From NCBI GenBank assembly GCA_026710325.1, contig JAPORH010000228.1, positions 1 through 49,299 on the forward strand: DNA of 49,299 nucleotides, written 5' to 3'. Below are positions 1-8,634 of the stretch, piece by piece. Position 1 is the stretch's first letter; each line of letters opens with the position of its first letter. The translations under genes were made by a program, and so were the position numbers. The notes below the pieces were generated by a model that ran no database searches, was not told the origin of the DNA, and saw only the letters and a program-made list of their open reading frames with translations. This DNA comes from Litoreibacter sp. (GTDB taxonomy: Bacteria; Pseudomonadota; Alphaproteobacteria; Rhodobacterales; Rhodobacteraceae).

Positions 1-68
1 CGGGCGCTTTCAAGCCCAAAATCGAAGGCTATTTCGCCGTGAGTCGTGTACCGTGGGCAAACTGTTAA
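1..68 (+). CDS. possible C-terminal end of a gene cut by the window edge
   Basis: An open frame enters from the left edge (codons from base 3) and ends at TAA 66-68. The 21 visible residues, GAFKPKIEGYFAV followed by SRVPWANC, look protein-like, but the family cannot be recognised. The next small open frame starts two bases later. This is only a tentative partial gene. Confidence 0.2.
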   Translation, partial: GAFKPKIEGYFAVSRVPWANC

Positions 69-69
69 A

Positions 70-222
70 ATGAGTCGAGGCGACGTTGCGGATCAATTGA
101 ACGAAAGTCATAGAACCTGGGAAATTTTTGACCGGATCGATCAGAAAAGCGTTCAGCGCGACAGCGAATTAGCTGATCGAGTGATGAGTAAACGATCAGC
201 GGAATTTAGTCAGAACCCCTAA
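70..222 (+). CDS. possible 50-residue hypothetical protein
   Basis: An ATG at 70 opens a 50-codon frame ending at TAA 220-222. It overlaps the convergent parE stop by four bases. The product is highly charged and hydrophilic (starts MSRGDVADQL, ends AEFSQNP) and has no signal peptide or membrane segment. No convincing Shine-Dalgarno precedes it, and base composition is poorer in GC than its neighbours, as in intergenic or recently acquired DNA. I do not recognise a family. It could be a chance open frame in the stretch left of parE, which otherwise holds nothing I can identify. Confidence 0.25.
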   Translation: MSRGDVADQLNESHRTWEIFDRIDQKSVQRDSELADRVMSKRSAEFSQNP

Positions 223-2174
223 ACATCCACATCCTCAACAAACCGGGCGTTCTCCTGAATATACTCGAAGCGGAGCTCGGGTTTTTTGCCCATGAGGCGC
301 TCGACGAGGTCTCCGGTCTCTCCCGGGGTGTCCTCGTCCACGGTGACGCGGATCAGCTGGCGTGTGGCGGGGTTCATGGTGGTCTCTTTGAGATCCTTGG
401 CGTCCATTTCGCCGAGGCCCTTGAAACGCTGCACGTCGATTTTGCCCTTTCCGCCGAGGCCTTTCTCCAGCATCGCGTCCTTCTCCAGATCATTGGCGAC
501 ATAGACACGGGATGCGCCTTGGGTGAGGCGGTAGAGGGGCGGGCAGGCGAGGTAGAGGTGGCCCTTGTCGATGAGCGGGCGCATTTGCACGAAGAAGAAG
601 GTCATCAGGAGCGACGCGATATGGGCGCCGTCGACATCAGCGTCGGTCATGATGATGATCTTTTCGTAGCGCAGATCGTCGATGTTGAAACGCGTGCCCA
701 TGCCGCAGCCCAAGGCCTCGCACAGGTCGGAGATTTCAGCGTTTGAGGTGAGCTTGCCGGAGGCGGCGCCGAGCACGTTGAGGATTTTGCCCTTGAGCGG
801 GAGGAGCGCCTGATTTTCGCGGTTGCGCGCGCCTTTGGCGGAGCCGCCGGCGGAGTCGCCTTCCACGATGAAGAGCTCGGTGCCCTCGCGGGTCTTGGAG
901 GTGCAGTCGGTGAGCTTGCCGGGGAGGCGCAGCTTCTTGGTGGCGGATTTTCTTGCCGTTTCCTTTTCCTGGCGGCGGCGCAAGCGTTCTTCGGCGCGCA
1001 GGACCAGGAAGTCGAGGATGGCGCCCGCGGATTTGGTGTCGGCGGCGAGCCAGTTGTCGAAATGGTCGCGGACGGCGCCCTCGGTCATTTTCTGCGCGGC
1101 CTCGGTGGAGAGGCGGTCTTTCGTCTGGCCCACGAAGGCGGGGTCGGCGATGAAGCAGGAGACCAGCGCGCAGCCGCCCGAGAGTAGATCGTCACGCGTG
1201 ATTTGGGCGGCCTTTTTGTTGTTTGTGAGCTCGCCGTAGGCCTTGATGCCCTTGAGGATCGCGGCCCAGAAGCCCGCGACATGGGTGCCGCCCTCCGGCG
1301 TGGGGACGGTGTTGCAGTAGGATTGGATGAAGCCGTCGCGGGAGGGGGTCCAGTTGATGGCCCATTCGACCTTGCCGGGGGCCCCGAATTTCTCCTGGAA
1401 GTCGACCGTGCCCGCGAAGGCCGCGTCGGCATAGGTGGTGGCGGTGCCGAGGGTTTCGGTGAGGTAGTCCGACAGCCCGCCGGGGAAGTGGAAGGTGGCC
1501 GTGGTCGGGGTTTCGCCGTCGTCTATGGCGGATTTCCAGCGGATTTCGACGCCGGAGAACAGGTAGGCCTTGGAGCGGATGGATTTGAACAGGCGGGCGG
1601 GTTTGAAGCGGTGCTTGCCGAAGATGTCCTCGTCGGCGTGGAAGGTGACGGTCGTGCCACGGCGGTTGGGGGCGGTGCCTACTTTCTCGACCGGGCCAAG
1701 GGGCAGGCCGCGGGAGAAGCGTTGCTCGAAGATGGTTTTGTCGCGGGCAACCTGGACGACCATGGAATCTGAGAGCGCGTTGACCACGGAGGCGCCGACC
1801 CCGTGCAAACCGCCGGAGGTCTGGTAGGCCTTGCCGGAGAATTTGCCGCCTGCGTGAAGCGTACAGAGAATGACTTCGAGGGCGGATTTGTCAGGGAATT
1901 TCGGGTGCGGGTCGATCGGGATGCCGCGGCCATTGTCCTTGATGGTGATGGAGTAGTCGTCGTTCAGCTCCACCTCGATCCGGTTGGCAAAGCCCGCGAC
2001 GGCCTCATCCATGGAGTTGTCGAGCACCTCGGCCACCATGTGGTGCAGCGCGCGCTCATCGGTGCCGCCGATATACATGCCGGGGCGCTTGCGGACGGGC
2101 TCAAGCCCTTCCAACACCTCGATGGAGGAGGCGTCATAGCTGTCCGCCCCGCCGCTCAAAAGATCATCCGCCAT
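219..2174 (-). CDS. parE: DNA topoisomerase IV subunit B (ParE)
   Basis: This is the ATPase subunit of topoisomerase IV, which with ParC decatenates daughter chromosomes. From the start MADDLL the protein has 651 residues. The GHKL ATPase fold shows the N box (EVLDNSMDEA, about 49-58), the DNGRGIP loop (80-86) and the GLHGVGASVVNALS glycine loop (about 122-135). The Toprim domain has EGDSAGG (438-444) and the metal-binding DADVDGAHI (511-519), followed by the QRFKGLGEM block. Length, and the lack of the DNA-binding insert of some GyrB proteins, fit ParE rather than GyrB. An ATG four codons upstream (2186) is also possible; MADD was chosen because family members begin this way. The gene stands alone, with no parC in view. 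Confidence 0.96.
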   Translation of the reverse strand: MADDLLSGGADSYDASSIEVLEGLEPVRKRPGMYIGGTDERALHHMVAEVLDNSMDEAVAGFANRIEVELNDDYSITIKDNGRGIPIDPHPKFPDKSALEVILCTLHAGGKFSGKAYQTSGGLHGVGASVVNALSDSMVVQVARDKTIFEQRFSRGLPLGPVEKVGTAPNRRGTTVTFHADEDIFGKHRFKPARLFKSIRSKAYLFSGVEIRWKSAIDDGETPTTATFHFPGGLSDYLTETLGTATTYADAAFAGTVDFQEKFGAPGKVEWAINWTPSRDGFIQSYCNTVPTPEGGTHVAGFWAAILKGIKAYGELTNNKKAAQITRDDLLSGGCALVSCFIADPAFVGQTKDRLSTEAAQKMTEGAVRDHFDNWLAADTKSAGAILDFLVLRAEERLRRRQEKETARKSATKKLRLPGKLTDCTSKTREGTELFIVEGDSAGGSAKGARNRENQALLPLKGKILNVLGAASGKLTSNAEISDLCEALGCGMGTRFNIDDLRYEKIIIMTDADVDGAHIASLLMTFFFVQMRPLIDKGHLYLACPPLYRLTQGASRVYVANDLEKDAMLEKGLGGKGKIDVQRFKGLGEMDAKDLKETTMNPATRQLIRVTVDEDTPGETGDLVERLMGKKPELRFEYIQENARFVEDVDV

Positions 2175-2318
2175 GACCGCTCTCATCTTGTTGTTTTTCA
2201 GGCAGTATAGGCGGCGCGCGGTGCTGTCGCAATCTGATTAGAGGCGAAGAAAAAGGGGACAGGCCTGCGCCCATCCCCCATGTCATCGATAACAGTCAAC
2301 TCGCTACTTTGACGGTAT

Positions 2319-2915
2319 CTAGCTGCCAGAGGTAAAGAAAAGGCGAAGAGAAACGGGGCTAACGCGGGTAATGCTGTCGAGGCCTGCAAGTTCCTGCAAA
2401 ACGTCGATGCCTGCGTTGATCCCGGCATCCTCAGTGCTGAGCATTACCATACCCTCGCTGGCCACCATGACCTGGGTCTCGGAGAGGCGCATGACGAAGA
2501 GTTTCGCGTCGAGCTCGTTATCCGTGCCCAAAAGCGCTACGGTTCCGAAGGTCTCGATTGTGGTGGCCTCCCCAATGGCGAGTGCGTCCAATTCGCTCAT
2601 ATCAATCTCGGCTGTGATTTTTGCATCAGGCGCGTTTTTGAAGACATGCTCGATCATGCGCTCATTGCGGATGTCGATATTGGTTTGAACGGAGCCCAAA
2701 CCCAATGAGATTTCGACCTGACCATTCCCGGTTACGCCGCCAGAAATGTCACCGAAGGAATGGGATTCACCAACATAGTCGTTCTTGATCGACCCGAAGG
2801 AGACATTCGACAGCGCAGGGTCCAAGGTCCAGGATTTTGCGTGACCGTCTGCCCATGCGGCGGCGGCCATAAGGCTCAAGGTTCCAGCAAGTGTGATTGA
2901 TTTGAATTTGCCCAT
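2319..2915 (-). CDS. YceI-like periplasmic protein
   Basis: The 198-residue protein has an N-terminal signal peptide (MGKFK, a hydrophobic stretch, then AWADGHA with likely cleavage near residue 22). The rest resembles the YceI lipocalin-like family: it opens with WTLDPALSNVSFGSIKN and alternates short beta strands. YceI proteins bind isoprenoid-type lipids in the periplasm, but the substrate here is unknown. The start is set by a strong GGGAGGAA site 9 bases upstream of ATG 2915; a longer frame to 3026 lacks such a site. It is divergent from the sigma/anti-sigma pair, and YceI-like genes are plausible targets of such extracytoplasmic sigma factors, but no promoter motif could be assigned with confidence. 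Confidence 0.8.
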   Translation of the reverse strand: MGKFKSITLAGTLSLMAAAAWADGHAKSWTLDPALSNVSFGSIKNDYVGESHSFGDISGGVTGNGQVEISLGLGSVQTNIDIRNERMIEHVFKNAPDAKITAEIDMSELDALAIGEATTIETFGTVALLGTDNELDAKLFVMRLSETQVMVASEGMVMLSTEDAGINAGIDVLQELAGLDSITRVSPVSLRLFFTSGS

Positions 2916-2994
2916 TGGATGTTCCTCCCATAGTGTTTTGCTACGCCGTCGCGACAGTGGCGGCTGACTTGAAAACACCTCGGGGGGCGGGTTT

Positions 2995-3537
2995 ATTCGC
3001 TGGCTTGGAAAAAAATCGGCACGCAAAGCTGTCGAAGCCGGTTTACCGGAGATTTATCCAAGGCTTTGGCGCTTTTGTCTGGTGCAGACGAAAACCCGAC
3101 ACGGGGCGGATGATCTGGCGCAATCCGCCTGCCTGCGGGCCATGGACCAAGCGGAAAAGTTCGAGCCGGGCACCAATCTGGACCGTTGGGTGTTTACCAT
3201 CGCGCGCCGGATTTGGCTCAATGAGATCAGGGCCAATACAGTCAGGCAGGGCAGCGGTCTGGTCCCGGTCGAAGAGGCCGAGATCGAAGATAAAAAACCC
3301 AGCACCGAGACGAATATTTTCGCCCGTGAAGTGTTTGACAGGGTACAGACCTTGCCTGAGGCGCATCGGATCACCACTCTATTGGTCTATGTCGAGGGCT
3401 ATAGTTACAAGGACGCGGCCGAATTGCTCGACATCCCCATCGGGACCGTGATGAGCCGTTTGGCTGCCGCACGTAAAGCGATTAAGGCGCAGACAGAACA
3501 AGGGTTCTCAGCAGGGCATGAATTGATCGATGACTGA
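2995..3537 (+). CDS. ECF RNA polymerase sigma factor, non-canonical start
   Basis: This is a small sigma-70 family (ECF) factor. Region 2 is visible in LPEIYPRLWRFCL, then ADDLAQSACLRA and LDRWVFTIARRIW. Region 4 is visible in the C-terminal third (RVQTLPEAHRITTLLVYVEG, then YKDAAELLDIPIGTVMSRLAAAR). The first conventional start is GTG 3082 (151 residues), but it has no ribosome site and cuts off the first region 2 helix. The frame stays open back to 2968 and encodes that helix, yet contains no ATG, GTG or TTG. ATT 2995, just after GGGGGGCGGG, would give a 180-residue protein of normal ECF size starting RWLGKKSARK. The gene overlaps the anti-sigma gene by 8 bases, so the two are translationally coupled. 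Confidence 0.85.
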   Translation: MRWLGKKSARKAVEAGLPEIYPRLWRFCLVQTKTRHGADDLAQSACLRAMDQAEKFEPGTNLDRWVFTIARRIWLNEIRANTVRQGSGLVPVEEAEIEDKKPSTETNIFAREVFDRVQTLPEAHRITTLLVYVEGYSYKDAAELLDIPIGTVMSRLAAARKAIKAQTEQGFSAGHELIDD

Positions 3538-4267
3538 CACGAACCCAGCTTTCACCGATGAAGCCCTGACCGCCTATCTGGACGGTGAGGCGGATGCTGC
3601 TTTGCGCGCCCAAATTGAGGGCGCCCTGCAGGATGATGCGGCGCTGCAGGGAAGGCTTGAGGCCTTGTCCTTGCCTGAGGGTGCGGTGTCGCGAGCCTTT
3701 GACCTTGGGGCGATCGCAGCGCCATCCTATCCGAAAGGGTTAGGGGCGGAGCCCGCGCCAAAGACCAGCAAAATCATTTGGCCTGCCGCAATCGCGGCGT
3801 CTTTTGTCCTTGGGATGGCGGTGATGCAAGCGCTGCAACCGGAGCCCAGACAGCCGGGCTGGGTAGACGTCGTCGCCTCCTATCAGTCGCTTTATGTGAC
3901 CGAGACCTTGGAGGGCATGGCGCAACCGGAGGCCGTATCGCGCGAGATTTTGGCCGAGGCCGAGACGCTTTTAGGTGTGTCGTTGGAGGCTGCGTTGCAG
4001 ATTGACGGGCTGGAGTTCAAACGTGTGCAACGCTTGGCTTTGGGCGACACCCCCCTTTACCAAATGGCCTATCTGGACGCCGAAGGACGCCCCTTTGCCT
4101 TTTGCCTGACCCCAGTGTCTGCCGAGAGCCGCGGCATGGCCACCAAAACCAGCTGGCAGCTGGCGCAAAGCAGCTGGGTGGAAGACGGGGTCGGCTTCGT
4201 GCTGATCGGCGGCGAGGATGAGGCGCGGGTCGCCCGCCTGTCTGAAGGCTTGCGCGGGCGGCTTTAG
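3530..4267 (+). CDS. membrane-bound anti-sigma factor
   Basis: The 245-residue protein follows the ECF sigma gene with an 8-base overlap. The N-terminal cytoplasmic part (FTDEALTAYLDGEADAALRAQIE) is a typical anti-sigma helical region but lacks the HxxxCxxC zinc motif. One membrane span lies at about residues 83-102 (IIWPAAIAASFVLGMAVMQA). The C-terminal 140 residues are probably periplasmic and would sense the signal that releases the sigma factor. Its stop codon overlaps that of the convergent mscS gene by four bases. Role is inferred from position and topology; the sensing domain is not a recognised family. Confidence 0.85.
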   Translation: MTDTNPAFTDEALTAYLDGEADAALRAQIEGALQDDAALQGRLEALSLPEGAVSRAFDLGAIAAPSYPKGLGAEPAPKTSKIIWPAAIAASFVLGMAVMQALQPEPRQPGWVDVVASYQSLYVTETLEGMAQPEAVSREILAEAETLLGVSLEAALQIDGLEFKRVQRLALGDTPLYQMAYLDAEGRPFAFCLTPVSAESRGMATKTSWQLAQSSWVEDGVGFVLIGGEDEARVARLSEGLRGRL

Positions 4268-5592
4268 ACCCCGATCGCGTCTGCGTCGTCTTTGCGGATT
4301 TCGATGACGCGGCGCGGATAGGGCATCTCGATCCCTTCGGCCTTGAGCGCGTTCCAGATCAAAAACAGCACGTCGGACGTGAATTTATTGTCCCCGTCAT
4401 CAAGCCCATTGACCCAGAACTCGCAGGCGAAATCGACGCCGCTTTCGCCAAAGCCGCGCAGCTCGCAATCGGGCGGGTAGGGCTTGTCGAGCACGCCGGG
4501 GTGGGTGGCGACAGCCTTCTCGACGATGTCAGGAACCCGGTTGATATCGGTCTCATAGGTGACGGAAAACGGCGCCTCATAGCGGTTGGCAGACCCGCTG
4601 TCGGAGTAGTTTACGACGCGGGTGGTGATGAAATCCTCGTTTGGGACCACAATCCAGCGCCCGTCGAAGGTCTCCAGGATCGCGGCGCGGGCCATCATCT
4701 TGACGATCTTGCCCTGCTCGCCCCCGTCCAGTTCGACATAGTCGCCCACGGTGGCTTGCCCTTCGAGCAGAAGGATGACGCCCGAGATGAAGTTCGAGGC
4801 GATTTTTTGCAGGCCGAAGCCGAGGCCAACGCCGATAGCACCGCCGAGGATGGCAAGGGCGGAGAGGTTGATCCCCATCACATTCATCAAGATCAGGAAG
4901 GCCGCGCCGAAAATGGCGAACTCCACCACCTTGATCAAAAGCGTGCGCAGGGAGGGGCGGATTTCCTGCTGTGAGATATAGTCGGTCGATTGCCGGTTGG
5001 ACCAGCTGCCCAGCCAGAACAGGATGGAGCCCGCGATCACCCCGCGGATCACCGCCATGACCGAGAAGCTGATATTGCCAAGCTCGATCCGCGTGGTTTC
5101 CAACAGGGTTGAGACCGGGTCCAAGAGCCCCACTACGTAGAGCGCTGTGACCGGGATCAGGACATATTTGCCCAGAAGCTTCAGGAACGGATCAGACAGG
5201 ATGTCGCGCACCACAATGCGGGCAGCGATGAAGATGAAGACCCTCTTGCCGAAGGCGATGACCTCGCCCGAGCCGAAGATTGAGCGGGTGGCCTGCTCCC
5301 CGATGCCTGTCAGCGCGAAGGCAATGAGAGGTAAGAGCAACGGCAGGAATTGGAGCGTAAACCGGCGCGCGGTGGCGATCATGTTGTCGGCATCTGGCGC
5401 AGGGGCGATCAGTTTGTTGAGGCGTGGCGATATCCAGCGCGTCAGAACAACCGCCAGGATGTAGGAGACAACGAGCACCCCAAATTGCGACCAGGCGGCG
5501 GGCGAGAGCAGCCAGCCTTGGGCCAGCTCTATGCCTTGCATCACATACCCCAAAGCGGTCTGCACGATGGGTGGCAAAGTCTCGAGTTCCAT
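4264..5592 (-). CDS. MscS-family mechanosensitive ion channel
   Basis: The 442-residue inner-membrane protein opens under membrane tension to release solutes during osmotic downshock. About five hydrophobic spans precede the MscS core. The glycine/alanine-rich pore helix (LAILGGAIGVGLGFGLQKIASN) is followed by the beta domain (GDYVELDGGEQGKIVKMMARA, then FDGRWIVVPNEDFITTRVVNYS) and a cytoplasmic alpha/beta tail. The start MELETL at 5592 follows a GGGGGAA site; upstream in-frame ATGs lack one. It is larger than E. coli MscS (286 residues) because of extra N-terminal spans, as in other medium-length members. It is convergent with the anti-sigma gene and divergent from the MATE gene. Confidence 0.92.
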   Translation of the reverse strand: MELETLPPIVQTALGYVMQGIELAQGWLLSPAAWSQFGVLVVSYILAVVLTRWISPRLNKLIAPAPDADNMIATARRFTLQFLPLLLPLIAFALTGIGEQATRSIFGSGEVIAFGKRVFIFIAARIVVRDILSDPFLKLLGKYVLIPVTALYVVGLLDPVSTLLETTRIELGNISFSVMAVIRGVIAGSILFWLGSWSNRQSTDYISQQEIRPSLRTLLIKVVEFAIFGAAFLILMNVMGINLSALAILGGAIGVGLGFGLQKIASNFISGVILLLEGQATVGDYVELDGGEQGKIVKMMARAAILETFDGRWIVVPNEDFITTRVVNYSDSGSANRYEAPFSVTYETDINRVPDIVEKAVATHPGVLDKPYPPDCELRGFGESGVDFACEFWVNGLDDGDNKFTSDVLFLIWNALKAEGIEMPYPRRVIEIRKDDADAIGV

Positions 5593-5707
5593 GGCGTTCC
5601 CCCGGGGTTGTGTTCCGCGCAGTCTTAGCGCCGCAATCCGTGCGCGCCAAGTCATCATAACCCGGCCGGGCTTGTAAACGCCGGTCCTCAAGCGTAGCGG
5701 TGAGACT

Positions 5708-7051
5708 ATGACTTATGCCCAACATATTCGCGCGATTCTGGTTCTGGGGCTGCCGCTCATTGGCAGTCATCTGGCGCAGTTTGCGGTGCATATGGTCGAT
5801 ACGATCATGCTGGGGCGCTACGGCGTGACTGAGCTGGCGGCGAGCGTGCTCGCGACGTCCGTCTTCTTTGTCATCTTCATCATGGGCTCGGGCTTCGCCT
5901 TTGCGGTTATGTCGATGGTGGCGGAGGCGGCGGAGCAGGGGGATCAGACCCGCATCCGCCGGGTGAACCGCATGGGAATGTGGCTGTCCGCGATTTATGC
6001 AGCAGTGTTTCTGCCATTGATGATCTGGTCCGCGCCCTTTTTGCGACTGCTTGGGCAAACGGAGGAGCTGTCGCTGCTGGCACAGGACTATCTTGCGATT
6101 GCAGGAGTGGGGTTGTTCCCCTCCCTGCTGGTTATGGTGATCAAAAGCTATCTCGCAGCCATGGAGCGCACGCAGGTGGTGCTTTGGGTCACTGTTGGGG
6201 CCATTTTCGTAAATGCCGCGCTGAACTGGGTGCTGATTTTTGGCAATCTTGGCGCGCCGGAGCTGGGTTTGCAGGGCGCGGCGCTGGCCTCCGTGCTGAC
6301 GCAGGTGGCGACCTTGCTAGCGCTGGCGATTTATCCCTCCCGTGTGTCGGAGCTGAAAGAGCATGCGCTTTTCCAGAATATTTGGCGCAGCGACGGGGTG
6401 GTGATGCGCGATGTGTTTCGGCTGGGCTGGCCCATTGGCCTGACCAATCTGGCTGAGTCCGGCATGTTTTCCGCCTCGGCCTTTATCATCGGGTTGATTG
6501 GCAAGCTGCCGCTGGCGGCTCACGGCATCGCGCTGCAAATCGCCTCGGCCACATTCATGGTGCATCTCGGGCTCAGCCAGGCAGCCACCGTGCGGGCAGG
6601 GCGTGCCAAAGGGCGGCGCGACAAAGACGGGTTGGGCCGCGGTGCGGTTGCCGTGGTCATTCTGTCCGGCGGAATGGTCGCGTTGACCATCGCCATTTTC
6701 CTTGGCCTGCCGGAGATTTTGATCTCCGCCTTCTTGTCGGCAGACGAGCCCAACCGGGTCGAAATTATTGCAATTGGCGTGACACTGCTCGCAGTGGCGG
6801 GTTTGTTTCAGCTTGTGGATGCGGGCCAGGTCATGGCCTTGGGCGTGTTGCGCGGCATTCAGGACACGCAGGTGCCAATGTATATGGCCGGGTTCAGCTA
6901 CTGGCTGATGGGCATCCCTGCGAGCTACCTGTTTGGTATCACCTGGGGCGGCGGGGCCACCGGCGTTTGGCTGGGCCTGGTGGTTGGGCTGTTCTTTGCG
7001 ACGATTTTGCTCTGGTGGCGGTTTTTGCGGCTTTACCGGATGATGGCATAG
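5708..7051 (+). CDS. MATE-family multidrug efflux transporter
   Basis: The 447-residue protein has about twelve transmembrane helices in two homologous halves, as in NorM/DinF-type MATE exporters, which use Na+ or H+ gradients to expel cationic compounds. The opening segment LVLGLPLIGSHLAQFAVHMVDTIMLGRYG is the typical first helix pair, and GWPIGLTNLAESGMFSASAFIIG marks the start of the second half. Start ATG 5708 has a GGTGAGA site. No local regulator or partner gene is present. The substrate cannot be inferred. Confidence 0.93.
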   Translation: MTYAQHIRAILVLGLPLIGSHLAQFAVHMVDTIMLGRYGVTELAASVLATSVFFVIFIMGSGFAFAVMSMVAEAAEQGDQTRIRRVNRMGMWLSAIYAAVFLPLMIWSAPFLRLLGQTEELSLLAQDYLAIAGVGLFPSLLVMVIKSYLAAMERTQVVLWVTVGAIFVNAALNWVLIFGNLGAPELGLQGAALASVLTQVATLLALAIYPSRVSELKEHALFQNIWRSDGVVMRDVFRLGWPIGLTNLAESGMFSASAFIIGLIGKLPLAAHGIALQIASATFMVHLGLSQAATVRAGRAKGRRDKDGLGRGAVAVVILSGGMVALTIAIFLGLPEILISAFLSADEPNRVEIIAIGVTLLAVAGLFQLVDAGQVMALGVLRGIQDTQVPMYMAGFSYWLMGIPASYLFGITWGGGATGVWLGLVVGLFFATILLWWRFLRLYRMMA

Positions 7052-7063
7052 GCGACACGCACC

Positions 7064-7588
7064 TCAAAGGTTTGGAAAGATATGGATCGCGGCCTCAGAG
7101 GCGCGGTCGGGGAACATGGCGATGCGGCGCGCACGAGCTTCGGAAACGGGGCGGTCGGGCGGGTGGACAAAGCAGAGCATCTCCGCCCCGCCAAGAGACC
7201 ATCCACGTTGCACGCGTTCGGGGTGGGTCATCTCCTCCCCCCGGCCGAACTGTTTAGATAGCTCCGCAATGGCGCGTGCGTAGTTGAGCGCGGGGGCTGT
7301 GGCTTTGCGCACTGCGCAGCGTAGCATCTGTGGAGGCTGGTCAAGAGCCGTGTCGTGAGACACCTCAAACACGATGGGCCCGGATTGCGCTTTTATGAAA
7401 GGTGCTGCGTCTTCGATAACGCATATGTCGATATCGGGGACCCATCCAAGCGGATGCGTGCCGTATCTTTCGACCAGCGTGCCCACGCTCGCGCGAAACG
7501 GCACATTGCAGGCGTCGAGCCGGTCATAAATAGCCTGTCCAGACGGGCCAGTCTTTCGCCCGCCTAGCAATGCGGACAATCGCTTCAT
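7064..7588 (-). CDS. hypothetical protein, 174 residues
   Basis: This cytoplasmic protein has no signal peptide or membrane span and no family I recognise. Features seen are an N-terminal basic stretch (MKRLSALLGGRK), an acidic middle (VPDIDICVIEDAAPF) and a C-terminal WSLGGAEMLCFVHPPDRP. Its ATG overlaps the stop of the upstream 138-residue protein gene as ATGA, so the two form a translationally coupled pair and may act together. No neighbouring gene gives a further clue. Confidence 0.7.
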   Translation of the reverse strand: MKRLSALLGGRKTGPSGQAIYDRLDACNVPFRASVGTLVERYGTHPLGWVPDIDICVIEDAAPFIKAQSGPIVFEVSHDTALDQPPQMLRCAVRKATAPALNYARAIAELSKQFGRGEEMTHPERVQRGWSLGGAEMLCFVHPPDRPVSEARARRIAMFPDRASEAAIHIFPNL

Positions 7589-8001
7589 CCCTGCGCGCCC
7601 TCGTCCTTCAACAGCCGGTCTGCTTTTTTGCGCACCAGCACGGTGCGCAAGTCATGCATGGCCAGAAGCAGCGCGTCTGTGACCTCCTCCAATTGAGCGG
7701 GCTCGGCTTTGGTCTGCGCCCAATGCGTGGTGAGGTTGAGGTAGTCCACCGCACGGTGAATGTCGTCGAGATCCCGGGTCGCCAGAAGCGCCTGACGCTC
7801 CGCCATCCAGTGTTCGATGACGGTCCGCTCTTCGTCCGTCAGATCGTGGCGATTATGCGCCTTGATTTGCCCATTCTTGACGTTGACCACCGCGATCTCG
7901 TCCATCTCGATGCGCCGCTGCCGGTTCTCGGTGTCGACACGAAACACGGTCGCCCCGTTCTCGCGCACGCGAAAGTAAAATTCCGGAAGCTCGCTGGTCA
8001 T
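7585..8001 (-). CDS. hypothetical protein, 138 residues
   Basis: This soluble protein has no recognised family. The N-terminal half is beta-rich (FYFRVRENGATVFRVDTENR, then MDEIAVVNVKNGQIKAHNR). The C-terminal half is helical and charged (DLTDEERTVIEHWMAERQALL, ending VRKKADRLLKDEGAQG). The start ATG 8001 follows a strong GGGGGGAGAG site. It is the first gene of a two-gene unit, overlapping the next by four bases. The helical charged tail would suit a protein-protein interaction role, but that is inference only. Confidence 0.75.
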   Translation of the reverse strand: MTSELPEFYFRVRENGATVFRVDTENRQRRIEMDEIAVVNVKNGQIKAHNRHDLTDEERTVIEHWMAERQALLATRDLDDIHRAVDYLNLTTHWAQTKAEPAQLEEVTDALLLAMHDLRTVLVRKKADRLLKDEGAQG

Positions 8002-8081
8002 GTCTCTCCCCCCGTCGGATCGTTGGACGGGTTTAGCACGTGTCGCGCCGCAACGGAAATCATGTCCTTGAGGCGCGCGCG

Positions 8082-8477
8082 TTATCCGCGCGACATGGCT
8101 TCAAGCGCGTCCATTGCATCGGCTTCGCGGCCGTCGGGGACAAACAGGTGGTCGTGGAAGAACCCGGAGACCGGGTTGACGCCCATATCGTGTTTGGCCA
8201 GCTCGGTCGCAATGCGCGCCATGAACCCCACGGCCTCCAATGAGGAATGTATGTTGAGCGTGATCATGCGGCAGGGGAATTCGTAGGCAAGGCCCAGGGC
8301 CTCCGCTTCTGATTTGAAAAGGATCAGAGTGGTCCCCTCGGCCTCTCGGAACATCATACGCGTGGTGATCGCTGGGAGCGGTGCCCCGTCTGCAATCGTG
8401 GCGAAGACATACACCCCGTCTACGAGTTCCGCCGACATTGAGGCGATCAGCCTGTCCAGATTTGTTTCACCGCTCAT
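8082..8477 (-). CDS. ACT-domain protein (DUF2241-like)
   Basis: The 131-residue protein resembles stand-alone ACT/CASTOR-like small-ligand binding proteins. It has tandem ACT-like halves: VDGVYVFATIADGAPLPAITTRMMFREAEG with strands continuing to LAYEFPCRMITLNIHSSLEAVGF, then helix and strand ARIATELAKHDMGVNPVSGFFHDHLFVPDG. Such proteins are usually taken to bind amino acids and regulate a partner; the ligand and partner are unknown here. Start MSGETNL at 8477 was chosen over a frame extending to 8522 because of a GGGGA site. It is transcribed alone. Confidence 0.8.
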   Translation of the reverse strand: MSGETNLDRLIASMSAELVDGVYVFATIADGAPLPAITTRMMFREAEGTTLILFKSEAEALGLAYEFPCRMITLNIHSSLEAVGFMARIATELAKHDMGVNPVSGFFHDHLFVPDGREADAMDALEAMSRG

Positions 8478-8634
8478 GATTGCGTCCCCAAAGCCGATCT
8501 GTCTTGCGCCGCACGCGCCCATATTTGATGTCTCATACAGGCATTCGGGCGGGGCTCAAGCGTGTTCGCTTTGATCACTAGGCGATCAAGGTGCATGCGC
8601 CCAGGCGAACAGACGCAGGTTCTTGACGTCGTGC

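Noticed and set aside
1203-1772. Long open frame antisense to parE (189 codons)
   Set aside because: It lies wholly within a clear parE and has low-complexity glycine/valine-rich translation typical of shadow frames in GC-rich DNA.
5192-6058. 288-codon open frame across the mscS/MATE gap
   Set aside because: It is antisense to the MATE start and out of frame with mscS; the translation is histidine/arginine-rich and family-less.
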